Part shown: one piece after another, positions 1 to 10,680 of the stretch
Layout of the letters: every line of letters starts with the position of its first letter
Numbering within the stretch: the first letter of the stretch is position 1
Assembly: GCA_002245135.1 (NCBI GenBank)
Contig: NGBS01001296.1
Coordinates: 1-22,434, forward strand
From: Proteromonas lacertae
Taxonomy: Eukaryota > Sar > Bigyra > Opalinata > Proteromonadidae
DNA length: 22,434 nucleotides
Direction of reading: 5' to 3'
The notes under the pieces: generated by a model
What the model was told of the DNA's origin: nothing
Database searches by the model: none
The model's input: only the letters and a program-made list of their open reading frames with translations
Position numbers and translations under genes: made by a program

Positions 1-1778
1 TTCAGATATAAATAAACTCCATTCAGGAATTGCCAATTGTTTTTGAAATGACAATAAAACAGCTTTCTCTCTCCACCTTCTTGTATTGACTGTTAATCGA
101 TAAGTTTCTCGATTTTGAAATTCTAAATGAATAAAATTATCACCAAATTCTTCATATTTTCGAAATATATATGAATAATATTCTGCTGTATCTTTCTACA
201 TAAATTAAAATATTTTAAATATATAATCATTATACTTCATCTCCTTGATATTTATTCACTAAATACTCTGAATGTCTTACTATATGTTCACCTACAATTC
301 TTGTTATTAAATATGGTATTTTATATTTCTCTAATGACTGTATTATTCCACAATTCGCTAATTCATCATCAATATTTATATCAATAGGAGTCATTTTATT
401 CTTTCCCCACTAATAATAATAATAATTTAGTGTATATATATATATATACATTTCTAATTTGATCTTCTTTCATATATATTCCATTCTTTATTTTACTTGC
501 TTTCTCTAAGTATATTTGACCTTCCTCTTCTTTTCCTAGCTTAATTAATAGTATTCCTAATTTCTTAGAAGTTATATAATCATTATTATCTTCATTCAAA
601 TTATCTCTTAATATTTTTTCTTCATTTATCATTTTATTAGCATAATCTCCACCTGATATTTCCATCCAAACATTATTATTATTTATTATATTTAATATAT
701 ACTCACCATCACTTTTAGTGACTAAAACACAAGGAATATTGATATTTATTTCATGATTATCATTATTATATTCATTATCTTTATTTGGAATTGTCATTGC
801 TTCTAATTCTCTTTATCATTAATTATTATTAAACCAGATGCACCTAATTCTATAGCATTTATTGCTTTAGTTATAAATGGACAATTACCACGTTTCATTA
901 CCAATATTGAACCTGTTATTTGATTTTGTAACGAATCTATTTTTTCTATTTCATTAAAACAACCATCAATTGGATTTGATAGTATTAATGGCGATTTAAT
1001 GACTTATTTGTTTGTAATAATTGTCCAAATTCCCCTGAAGTACATTTTATTGATTTTTTATATTCTTTTGGTTCAATTATTTTACAAGTTCCGTTAAAAA
1101 CTGAACTTAACTTGGTTGGATATTCTTTCTCAAATATATTGTATCTATCTGTTGGTACATATGAATTTAACTCTGGATTGTTGATATACTTACTATACAG
1201 ATAAAAAAAAATATTAATTAATTAATTGATTATACTTGTATAAATTTACTAATCTTTCATGTGTCTCACGTGGTACTGCTTCCGTAGTAAATCGACTAAT
1301 GCCAAAATCTTTCAGAGATTTATAGAATGAGTGTAATATTGAGATTTCCCATCTTGTTGTTTTATTTATATATCTATTTTATCATAAACACATTAATTAT
1401 TATATATAGATACGGTAATTGCAATTTATCATTGATCTGCAATGAAAAATGAGTTAAATATGCTGTAGTTGGATCTAAATCTCTCAGCGAATGTGAAATT
1501 GCGTTAGATGTCTCTAAATTATTCAAAATATCTAAATAATATCTTGAGCAGTATTGTGTTTTGTAAGTGTGACTAGAATTAGAGAGAATACAATACAAAT
1601 ATTTGAAGATATTTCTATAATGAGTATCATTTTCAACATGACGAATAGCAACTTCGCCTCTTCTTCTAGTCCACACATAATCAGCAACTAGTTGGTCATA
1701 CTCTGGTATATTTCCTGGTTTCAAATCAGCTTTAACAAAATTCACAATCCATATTATTAACAATATAAATATCCTCAT
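1..1778 (-). CDS. Secreted protease-associated (PA) domain protein, C-terminus beyond the window
   Basis: Reading leftward, the protein starts with a hydrophobic signal peptide (MRIFILLIIWIVNFVKA), so it should enter the secretory pathway. About 220 residues of unrecognised sequence follow. Then comes a PA-type segment: DGCF, later VMKRGNCPF, KAINAIELGASGL and, downstream, IPCVLVTKSDGEYI, which is the usual order in PA domains. A helical stretch (KKLGILLIKLGKEEEGQIYLEKA) resembles one TPR-like hairpin. The last ~110 visible residues are unrecognised. Four introns fit: 1374-1413, 1193-1235, 410-449 and 196-235 (40-43 nt each, all GT-AG). One single-base shift near 990 is needed to join the N-terminal part to the PA segment. 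I see no protease catalytic motif in the visible part. PA domains often sit beside proteases or serve as lids in sorting receptors, so the function is open. Confidence 0.6.
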
Positions 1779-1854
1779 TTTGAAAGATAAATAAGAATTT
1801 GATTTTATATAAGCTCGAATTCCTATTTTATCAAGCCATTTTTTCTTTTTAAAA
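1779..1854. promoter_or_regulatory. Compact divergent promoter region
   Basis: Only 76 bp separate the start codons of the leftward PA-domain gene and the rightward RING gene, so both promoters must share it. It is AT-rich with a T-tract just before the right-hand start. I see no recognisable factor site. Confidence 0.4.
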
Positions 1855-2349
1855 ATGCAAGACGTTACTTCTGTTAATGTAGTTAGAAATATACTGAGAC
1901 AATCAATTATGCTATCAGATAATATCTTAAGTGTTTATAGAAACATTCAACTACTTGAAAGTGAAAATCTTTGTGGAGAGATTGCTTCAGAAACTTCCTA
2001 CTCTCAAAGTGATGAATGTATGTTGTATGGTAATAATGAATGTCCTATATGCTATGAAGTGGTTGATGAGACGAGAATAAGTTACACGTAGATATATGCT
2101 ATTTTAGTGTTTAGAGAATGTTGTAAACATATAATTCATGAAGATTGTTACTATAAGTTGCTGTGTTTATCAAAGAACAACAGACATGTTGTGTTGTATG
2201 TCAAAGAGAATATGTGTATGATAATACAATCAAGATTAAAAATGTTTGATAAATCTATAATATATATATCATTTTAGATGAATAAAAGGATGAAAGAGAA
2301 GAACAGAAGAATTATAGAGTATTTAAAGGATGATATGGATTTTATCTAA
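1855..2349 (+). CDS. Small RING-H2 finger protein
   Basis: Likely a small E3 ubiquitin ligase or adaptor. The first exon ends in CPICYEV, the first zinc pair of a RING. Removing a 27-nt intron (2088-2114, using its second AG) joins this to ECCKHIIHEDC, the C-x-H-x2-H-x2-C core. The last pair is CVVC, in a frame one base away, which implies a missing A near 2157. A second intron (2244-2277, 34 nt) leads to a basic tail, KRMKEKNRRIIEYLKDD, and a TAA stop. The ~60 residues before the RING are unrecognised and no membrane segment is visible. Its end lies 45 bp from the end of the convergent PH-domain gene. Confidence 0.6.
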
Positions 2350-2394
2350 ACTGTCACACGCAAAACATATATAAATTAGATTTTTAAATTAATT

Positions 2395-3692
2395 TTAAGG
2401 TGTTGAAGATGATAATTTTTGCATTTTGGATATTTTTGAAGCAATTTTCAAATATCTCTTCACATGAGGCTTTTCTGAGTTATCTTTAACTTGTCTAATT
2501 ATTATTATATACAACTATATACAAATAATTCATCATTCTAACATCATTTTCTTGTAAAGCATGCTTCAATTTGTCATTTTCATAATCAACAAATACTTCA
2601 TTTCTTCTATTTATATTAATATTTATAACTATAAACAATACAGATCTTCATATTCTGACTCATCAAGAAATTGCAATGATGAACAATGATAATCTTCTTA
2701 ATTGCATTATTTTGTATGAATAATCTCTCGAAGATGATTGAATATGCTTTTCTTTCTGATCAATAAAGAATCTCTTCAATCCTTCTCTTTCTTCTTCACT
2801 TATATATCCTTTTCAACAAAAATTGATTTAGGTTGTGTTGAATCTGGAATTTCATTCTCATTATTTGTAGAATAATGGTGATGGTGATTATGATGTAAAT
2901 ATCTTCTCATTTTTATTTCATCATTTTCTTCTTTCTTATTCCATTATATTCTTGGTGTAATGCATCACTTCTATATATATATATAACATTAAATATAATA
3001 ATAATAATTATTATTATACACAAATTTTGGAACACCAACACTCACTGGCATATATCTAGCAGGTAAACTATCATTTCCAGTTTTTAGCCTTTCATAATAT
3101 TTTGTATAATCATCAAATAATACATCATATTGAGCTCTTTTTGCTTCTAATAATCTTAATAATATTCACTTGATTCATATAAAGTGTTATCAGTTCTATA
3201 AAACAAATAATTGATATATATTATTACTTTTCTAAATCTTCTGTTGTTACATTTATTGCTGCTTCTATAACAGATATCCATCTTTCAAATTGTACAACTG
3301 TAGGAGCTCTAAATATATATGAAAATTCTGTATTAGGGATTCCCAGTTCAAAGCATTTACCATAGTTCTTTTTACTCTTTGAATTATAAACTGAAAAATT
3401 CACTCGCTCTGACACTAATGTTATTGCACCACGCTCTTTATGACCTATTATTCCTATTGGTGTTTCATGCTACATAATACTTAGAATAAAGAAAATGTAC
3501 ATTATCTTTGAACCATCTCATTTCATAATATGTTTTGATTGGACTGTCTGAGGTACACTCCTTTGTACATTTATAACTACATTTATGTTAAAGTTTCATA
3601 TACACCATGCAATACCTCTTGTCCCAGCTTTTCCAAAACACCATATTACTTTGACGTTCTAACCAACCTTCGAATATAACTGGAGGAGACAT
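2395..3692 (-). CDS. PH-domain protein with low-complexity tail
   Basis: The N-terminus reads like a pleckstrin-homology domain. EGWLERQ and FWKSWDKRYCMVY form the first strands, PIGIIGHKERGAI the middle, and FRAPTVVQFERWISVIEAAI the closing helix with its expected Trp. PH domains usually bind phosphoinositides or proteins at membranes. The rest has a helical stretch (LEAKRAQYDVLFDDYTKYY), a run of histidines, and an acidic/Ser-rich part with no known fold. Introns fit at 3577-3603, 3470-3500 and 3196-3227, and at least three more lie downstream. Four single-base shifts, each restorable by one extra A in the coding strand, interrupt the distal half (about 2680-3170). The start was chosen because the PH domain begins only seven residues later. 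Confidence 0.55.
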
Positions 3693-3828
3693 TTTTCTCT
3701 CTAATTATTAAAGCAGTTTGAATTTTAAAAAAATGTCAATTATATGTAATATTTACCAAACATAGTTCGACTGTTTATTTTTTATAAATTTGTTTTTTGA
3801 AATAAATAGAAAGGAAGGTGTGATATAA
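3693..3828. promoter_or_regulatory. Divergent spacer between the PH and SHIPPO genes
   Basis: 136 bp lie between two divergent start codons. The spacer is AT-rich with A and T tracts. No specific element was recognised, but it must hold both promoters. Confidence 0.35.
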
Positions 3829-5735
3829 ATGTTTGCAAGAACACCAAGAACCCCTTTCAGACAAGACTTAAAAGATAATACTGGTCTATCAATAATTGAT
3901 ACTTGGACAACTAACTATAAAGAAGAAGGTAATAGCCTTCGATTAGCATATAATCATGGAATACCATCTATACAGTGTATAGATGTTTATTTATATTTGT
4001 TTAGCTATCTACAAAAGAGAAGCAGGTGGGCCAGAATATGACGTGAAATTAGATTTTATAAGTACTCATCCTTCTTCTCCATCACCTCGATTTCATAAAC
4101 CTAGAGAACCGCCTCCATTTATTAAGAAGGGAATTCCAGGTCCAGCAGATTATCATCCTATTGAAAGATCGACATCACCTGGATTTACATTTAATTGGGA
4201 TGATATATCAAAACATGGACCAGATCACTACGCTGAAGATCCAGGTCCAGCTAATTATAAACCAAATGCAAACTTTCATCCAATAGGAAAAGCTTATGAA
4301 TTTCATCACCCATCTCCAAGATTTCAAAAATTTCATTAATAGATCCAGTAAGAAACAGAGGCCCAGGTGCTTATGTAAAAGTAGAAATGGAAGCTAAAAC
4401 AATAACTCATTTTCCACTATCACATACTAAAAGAGATTGTTGTCAACCTTCATTTTATAAGAATCAAGGAACATTTAAATATAATACAAAAACAGATTTT
4501 GTAGAAAGAAACAAAGAAAATAATGTAGTTTTAACATCTGAAACAAAACTACAGACAATCGAAATAAAGAGTCAAATAAAAGAAGAAAGAATGGAAAAAG
4601 CCAAAATTAGAGCTGAAGAAGCATATAAAGAAAAATTAGAAAGATATCATCAGTATCAAGAAAATTGAACTTTAAAAAGAGAAGAGAATTGAATTTTAAA
4701 TTCAAATCAAAATGGTATAGATTTTTATCTCATCCAATACTTTTGAATAATTTAAGATATATTTTAGTTACAGAGTGTAAACAAAGAGAAATGGATTATA
4801 AATTAAATGAAATTGTTAAAAAGAGAGCTATTATAATGGGATTTATACATAATATATATCTTTTTGTTTAATCTAATAGAAATTTGTTTTCATTAACATT
4901 TTATAAGATATTAATGAGAAGAATTCGTAAAATTCAGAACTTTTTGATTAAGAGACATAGGTATAGATGTAGAAAAAGACTAGAAAGAAACGCATTAATA
5001 ATAAAACCATTTGTTATGCAAGTAATCTTGAAGAATAATATAAAATTAATACATATAAAAATGGAAGTATTAAGAAAATGGCTTTCTAGATGGATTTACT
5101 GTAAAAGAGAATGTTTTAAGTTATTTGAAGATTTAGGTGTATATTTGAATTCAATGAATAAAGAGAAAATAACCAAAAAAATTCTTAAAAAATATGAAGG
5201 GAAGAAAAAGCCAATGTTTAATTATATGGGAGAAAAAATAGCATCAAATCCCAAAAAGAAGAAGAAAATAAAATTGAATATAACAGAAGAAAAGGTGTTT
5301 GAAATATCACATAAAATATATGATAATTTAAAAGAGCAAAATAAATATTCACAGATAATCAAAAGAAAAAATTCTGAAAAGAAATATACCATATACAGAA
5401 TGGGAACATTTCATCCAAAAGTTGAATTATATTTATCCGAATTCTATGATGCTTATTTTGCTGACTATAAAGAATACAAACGAAAAGAAGCTGAAGAAGA
5501 AGAAGCAAATAGACCCAAACCCAAACCACCACCTTCCCAACCATCATCAAGAAGAACTTCACAGATTAGTGATGGAAATAGAAAAAGTAGAATATCAATT
5601 TTGAGAAGGAAATCTAGAATATCAACAGCATCTAAAAGAAATTCTGAAATTGTGAGTGATAAAATACCTGAAACTATTCAAGAAGAAGAATCAATTAAGG
5701 ATGATAATAATAGTAATAAGATAGTTGAAGTATGA
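3829..5735 (+). CDS. Sperm-tail PG-rich (SHIPPO/ODF3-like) flagellar protein with basic tail
   Basis: The N-terminal third carries sperm-tail PG-rich repeats: GIPGPADYHPIE, EDPGPANYKPN and NRGPGAYVK. This family includes ODF3/CIMAP and microtubule-associated proteins of flagella and cilia. A 28-nt intron splits the early coding region (about 3980-4007, starting GTATAG). Downstream is an E/K/R-rich helical stretch (EERMEKAKIRAEEAYKEKLE), then a very basic region with a PKPKPPP spacer and Ser/Arg-rich tail ending in TGA at 5733-5735. Two single-base shifts (near 4335 and 4660, each fitting one missing A) divide it. An in-frame TAA at 4869-4871 sits just before an acceptor-like TCTAATAG, but I find no matching GT donor, so 4665-5735 may be a separate gene. 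Confidence 0.6.
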
Positions 5736-5787
5736 GATAGATAAGTATATTTAAATATTTATTGATAAATTTTAGTTTTAATATTTT

Positions 5788-6244
5788 GAATTGTATTGAT
5801 ATTTCTTTATTTACATACATTTCCATTCTATGCATATCATTTTCGGTTTTAATTTCGGATATATACGTAAAAGGAATAGATATTGAAGGTATCACTACTA
5901 TTGAACGAGATTTACAACTTATCAAATCCATTAAATGAGTTTCTGCTATTGACTCCAGAGTAGATCTATCACAATACAAATCACTACTATCTAAAATCTA
6001 TTCAAATGTTATATATTTTATTATACGATTGGATTTCGAAGTGATCGACTTTAATAATATGTATATCTGATTTTGAATAAGATTTTAAATAACACTATTA
6101 AATCATAATATTCATTATACAGTATAAGAAAGACAATATAAACAACACAAAAAAGACGTACAATTCTTCAGGTGTAATATATTTGGGTAAAACATCTATA
6201 CTTATTAAGTTTTTATGACTTGAAACTCCGAAATCAAAGTTCAT
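5788..6244 (-). pseudogene. Truncated 5' part of the RING gene (copy A)
   Basis: It begins at a start codon matching the one at 15932 and carries the same first exons and introns. Coding similarity stops after KEISIQF, where the block ends. It therefore lacks the second half of the unknown domain, the Asn/Ser/Thr-rich linker and the RING finger, and runs into unrelated AT-rich sequence next to the SHIPPO gene. Near-identity to the complete copy means it is recent. A truncated RING-less product is conceivable but nothing shows it is made. Confidence 0.75.
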
Positions 6245-6401
6245 TCGTTATAAAAATCAAAATTTAATATCAAACTATGTTTGAACTTTCTGAAACGATA
6301 TAATTTGTTTTATTCTTATAACTCAGCCATTCTTTATCAAACACATTATATTATCATCATTAACAAATACACAAACATTAACATCAACAAAACTTAATAT
6401 T

Positions 6402-6595
6402 TTACTTACTTTTATAATAATTACCCCATTTACCACTGTTTTTACTATACCAATCCATTGGATAAATTGCTTTATATTCACATTCACCAATACAACAATA
6501 AAACTCATAGGGAGTTAAAACTGGTTTGGAAAAGCCAGTTCCCCAATCTATACACAACCTTGGACAAGCTATTTCTATCCAATAATCAACATCAT
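6402..6595 (-). pseudogene. Last exon of DPH1, isolated copy A
   Basis: The segment encodes the C-terminal end of DPH1 ([13 protein letters not shown], then [11 protein letters not shown] and YPMDWYSK) and its stop. All upstream DPH1 exons are absent. At the upstream edge the codons read NDVDYW instead of DDVDYW, within a short run of similarity to the real exon, so the breakpoint lies in microhomology. Without the first two radical-SAM cluster cysteines it cannot be a working enzyme. Confidence 0.85.
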
Positions 6596-6734
6596 TGAAT
6601 AGATATCCATTATGATAGTCATGTAAATTTAATATATAAAACATTTAAAAAAATATATTATCGAATTTAATTATAAAAAATGAATAAGTAGAGTATATAG
6701 AAGATATTTAATGTCAATCATATCAAAATGCTAT

Positions 6735-8857
6735 TTAGTTTTGATGAGATACTGATAATAATTCAATTGAAGTGTAAATTCCTCCTAATATAGCATATGT
6801 ATATAATGGAGATGGTAAATCTTTAACAAGTAAATAGTAATGTGAATTGTTATGTTTAATCTTGAATTCTCTTTTATTCATATCAACAATTACTTCATAA
6901 ATTGAACCATTTCCATGATTTTTAAAATTTGGATTATTTTTAACAATTCTTCCAATATGACAATATTTAGTTATATCTTGACTTTTTTTATTCGAAGCAG
7001 CATAATTACATGTTGCTGATTTATCACAAATATGATAACCAGAATATGTATTATCAGTTGATAATCCTAACATCATTTCATCATCACAACTTCCATTTTT
7101 ATGAAATTTATATTTGATATAATAAACTCCGCTTTCCATTTTCAAATTCAAATAACAATGACTGCTACCACCGTTTGTGTTTGTAATTAATTTCCCATTA
7201 TTTGATATTGATATTTTTTTACTTTTGTTTAACTCTTCAAATTTCACATCCACAAATTCTAATGTTTTTTTGATTTTCTTTTCACTTACAATATTCTTAC
7301 AGGTTATTTCATATTCTCTATTTTCAATTTCTTTATATACTTTTCCATGAATTATTCCACTTTTTTTATCTAATATTATTCCATATTGTAAGGAAGGATT
7401 AATTGAAAAATCACATCGATTTCCATCAAATGAAGGAATTATTGACATTTCTTCATCTAATATAAATGAATATTCTGATTGAGGATATGAAAATGATGTG
7501 ATTTCTTTTGTTTTTAATTCATTCAATAACTCTTTATCATTGATTATTTCACTCATTTCTTCTTCTTCTTCTAAACTCAGTTTCATATCTTGAATATATT
7601 CGATTAACAATTCTTTTGATTTGGAATTTAAATAATTATCTTCATTCAATATTCTAAAGAAAATTTCTTTTTCACAATGATTTTGAATAGTTTTGATGTT
7701 TTTCATATTTTCAATAAATAAACATAAACACTTCATTGTTCGATTTCTTTTATTCTCATTATATTCTATACATATTTTACTTAACATAGTTCTCTTTTCG
7801 ATATTTGAGATATATTCTATTTAAATATATTTTTAGTATTTATACTTTCGATTTTCTCATTTTTGTAATTCATTATCATTGATGCGATTTCTATCATTTT
7901 TATATTATTCATGTTAAATAATGACAATATTACATCATTTAACTCTTCTTCTTTCATTCTATCCAATATTCCTCTTTCTTCTTCATTAAATACTTCTTCT
8001 TTATTATCTTCATTGTAATTGTTGATTATTACATTTTGAATTCTCTCATCTTTTATTAAATATATTTCTATATGATTTTTACATTCATTTTTCTTTAATT
8101 CTATTTTCATTTCTTTCAACATTTCTTTATTCTCTTTTTCTATCTCATTCTCTTTTATCTTTTCATAATCGATATCTTCTTCTATCAATTGTTTAAAATC
8201 ATCTTCTATCTCTTTATTATCTTTCTCATTCTTTTGGAATTTATACCATTCTAATAAGCGATTTAATAACCATAACTCATTCACTATTATCACATCTTTC
8301 ATATTTAATATCTCAATCAAATTATTCATTTCTAATCTCAACAAATATTCATTATTATATAAATATTTATATCCTCGCTTTTCTATTTCCATATTTTTCA
8401 AGTCTTCTATCTCTCTCAAACATCCACCAAATACATTACAGATATGAATTAATTTCATTAATACTTCATCATCTATATTATTCTTCACAAATTCATAACA
8501 ATCATTTATTATCTCTTTTCACAATAACATAAACAAAACATCAACACTTCACACACATTCTCTTTACACATTATCAGTTCACCACCACTGTAGTATTTCT
8601 CCATCTCATAATAGCCAATTTCTTCGATTTCTTCATATAACTCTAAAACTCCAACAAACTGAGGATCTAACAGGATTTTCCTCAAAGTTCCATTTCCATT
8701 CACTAAAATTGATTTGATTGACATTATTCGATTATCTCCAATCTTCACTTCCATATCACCAAAACCACTTTCGACCAATAATCTGCATAATCTATCATAA
8801 AAATAAATATAAAATATACCCCTCTTCTCTTATTTCTTTATTCACTTTTCTTATCAT
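6735..8857 (-). CDS. BTB/BACK-like and SPRY-like domain protein
   Basis: The start codon (8857) is followed by a 28-nt intron (8792-8819), giving CRLLVESGFGDMEVKIGD and IMSIKSILV, the opening of a BTB/POZ-type fold. A helical region follows (YEFVKNNIDDEVLMKLIHICNVF) that suits BACK. Next is a long Glu/Lys-rich coil. Then comes a segment reading SINPSLQYGIILDKKSG and IHGKVYKEIENREYEITCKN, like putative-Ig (He_PIG) repeats. Last is GVYYIKYKFHKNGSC, MMLGLSTDN and a long beta-rich end, like SPRY/B30.2. BTB proteins often bring substrates to cullin-3 ligases and SPRY domains bind targets. Two single-base shifts (near 8510 and 7810, each one A short) split it. I treat it as one gene of about 690 codons; two adjacent genes are the alternative. 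Confidence 0.55.
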
Positions 8858-9032
8858 CTTTATGTAAATATATAACAAAAATAACGAAATTGGATTTTTA
8901 TCAAAATTTTGAATAACCCAAAAATTAAAATGTGATTCTATTGTTGATATATAAACATAAATACAATACTATTATTATATTCTAGTTTAGTAATGTGATT
9001 ATGAGCATATTATAATGTGAATATATGATTTA
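8858..9032. other. AT-rich spacer before block B
   Basis: 175 bp without a recognisable gene. It would hold the promoter of the leftward BTB gene. The block C sequence that supplies the DPH1 start codon is missing here, so this spacer replaces the normal DPH1 promoter in front of the block B copy. Confidence 0.4.
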
Positions 9033-10317
9033 AGAAAAATCCACTCAGAAAAGAGTAGTTCAGACGATATCGAACAGAATACCTAACTTTATTGTTGATA
9101 ATGACAATTTGAACAAAGCATTAGAGAAATTACCTTCAAATTATGATTTTGAAATTCCTAAAACCATACATACAATACTTAAAAATAAATACAAATGTGT
9201 AGGTCTTCAGTTTCCAGAAGGTCTTATAATGTATTTTTTTATATAACAATAAATAGATATTCATGTGTTATTAGTGATATATTAACACATTTTACCAAAT
9301 GTTCAACAGTAATTTTAGGTGATGTAACATATGGTGCTTGTTGTGTTGATGATTATACAAGTAAAAACTGTGGTTGTGATTTGTTAGTTCATTATGGACA
9401 TAGCTGTTTAGTTCCAGTTCAATATATGTCAATAAAAACATTATATGTATTTGTAAGAATAAAAATAGATGTTGATCATTTAGTAAAAACAATCGAAAAG
9501 AATATTCCAACAAACAACAAAATCTGTTTATTAAGTACAGTTCAATTCACAAAATCAATAAATGAAGCCTTAAATATATTGAAAGATAAATATTCAAATA
9601 TAATTATACCTCAAGAAAAGCCATTAAGTGGTGGTGAAGTGTTAGGCTGTACATCTCCACAATTAAATGAATATAATACTCTTATATTTGTTAGTGATGG
9701 TAGATTTCATATAGAATCTGCAATTATACAGAATCCACATGCCAAATCTTATAGATATAATCCATATGAGTATATTCAATAGTTTTAATATTATTGCAAT
9801 AGTAAATCTTTTACAGTAGAAGAATATAATCATGAATTGATGTTAGATACAAGATATAAAATGATAATGAAAGCTAACAAATGTAATAAAGTGGGAATAG
9901 TAGTAGGCACATTAGGAAAACAAGTAAATATATATATATAAAATATATATAATATATAAATAGGGAAATCCCTCTGTATTAAAAAGAATAGAAGAATTAT
10001 TAAAAAATCACAATAAAGACTATTTTATCATTTTATTATCAGAAATATTTCCTTCAAAAGTATAAATAAATAAATATATATATATATTCTATTATGTGTA
10101 TAATATCTAGTTGGCATTATTTGATGATGTTGATTATTGGATAGAAATAGCTTGTCCAAGGTTGTGTATAGATTGGGGAACTGGCTTTTCCAAACCAGTT
10201 TTAACTCCCTATGAGTTTTATTGTTGTATTGGTGAATGTGAATATAAAGCAATTTATCCAATGGATTGGTATAGTAAAAACAGTGGTAAATGGGGTAATT
10301 ATTATAAAAGTAAGTAA
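9033..10317 (+). pseudogene. DPH1: Second DPH1 copy lacking its start codon
   Basis: It carries all DPH1 exons from residue ~12 onward and the same four introns as the complete gene. The first dozen codons, including both candidate start codons, are missing. The in-frame codon just upstream is TAA, and no in-frame ATG precedes the conserved FPEGL region. All three cluster cysteines (in GACCVDD, VLGCTS and ACPRL) are present and I see no internal damage. It is a very recent 5'-truncated duplicate and probably silent unless a new promoter and start exist upstream. Confidence 0.8.
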
Positions 10318-10474
10318 AATATTAAGTTTTGTTGATGTTAATGTTTGTGTATTTGTTAATGATGATAATATAATGTGTTTGATAAAGAATGGCTGAGTTA
10401 TAAGAATAAAACAAATTATATCGTTTCAGAAAGTTCAAACATAGTTTGATATTAAATTTTGATTTTTATAACGA

Positions 10475-10680
10475 ATGAACTTTGATTTCGGAGTTTCAAG
10501 TCATAAAAACTTAATAAGTATAGATGTTTTACCCAAATATATTACACCTGAAGAATTGTACGTCTTTTTTGTGTTGTTTATATTGTCTTTCTTATACTGT
10601 ATAATGAATATTATGATTTAATAGTGTTATTTAAAATCTTATTCAAAATCAGATATACATATTATTAAAGTCGATCACTT
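10475..10680 (+). pseudogene. Truncated 5' end of the RING gene (copy B)
   Basis: It starts at an ATG equivalent to 15932 and includes the first exon (about 28 codons, MNFDFGVSSHKNL to PEELY), the ~60-nt first intron and part of exon 2 to KVDH. It is then cut by the junction with dynein sequence. As in copy A, the intron donor is TAC|GTCTTT, whereas the complete copy reads CTC|GTTTTT, a one-codon difference in exon 1. Confidence 0.7.

Larger units (their letters stand above)
5788..6595. repeat. Duplicated block A (partial DPH1-RING segment)
   Basis: These 808 bp match 15476-16283 (block C) in the same orientation almost base for base. The right-hand ~560 bp also match block B in inverted orientation. 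Homology starts at GAATTGTATTG and stops at AACATCAT. The block joins the end of DPH1 to the beginning of the neighbouring RING gene, so the repeat unit is a piece of chromosome rather than a gene or a recognisable transposon. I see no terminal repeats or target-site duplication at its edges. A and B share a variant (GTACGTC) where C has TATACCTC. Confidence 0.9.
9033..10680. repeat. Duplicated block B, inverted copy of block C
   Basis: About 1648 bp match 15727-17373 in opposite orientation with only a handful of differences. I noticed one substitution at 9041, a one-base length change in a TA-rich intron, and the short GTACGTC variant near 10560. Introns are as well conserved as exons, so the copy is recent or kept alike by gene conversion. 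It starts inside the first exon of DPH1 and ends inside the RING gene at GTCGATCACTT, where block C goes on with CGAAATCC and B changes to unrelated dynein sequence. With C it forms an inverted repeat around a 5.05-kb interior. Confidence 0.92.

Noticed and set aside
5359-5562. Hydrophobic antisense reading frame that looks like a membrane protein
   Set aside because: It is the reverse complement of the Lys/Glu-rich tail of the SHIPPO-type gene, which always gives Leu/Phe-rich shadows.
6323-6508. A 61-codon reading frame that recurs at 10211-10396 and 16011-16196, as a conserved small gene
   Set aside because: It overlaps the last DPH1 exon in another frame and recurs only because the whole block is duplicated.
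10028-10261. Antisense reading frames within DPH1 and in AT-rich introns
   Set aside because: They run opposite to well-conserved coding exons and have biased Leu/Ile/Tyr composition typical of AT-rich noise.
9033-10317. The block B DPH1 copy as a DPH2 paralogue forming the heterodimer
   Set aside because: It is nearly identical to the complete DPH1 copy and lacks a start codon; DPH2 would be strongly diverged.
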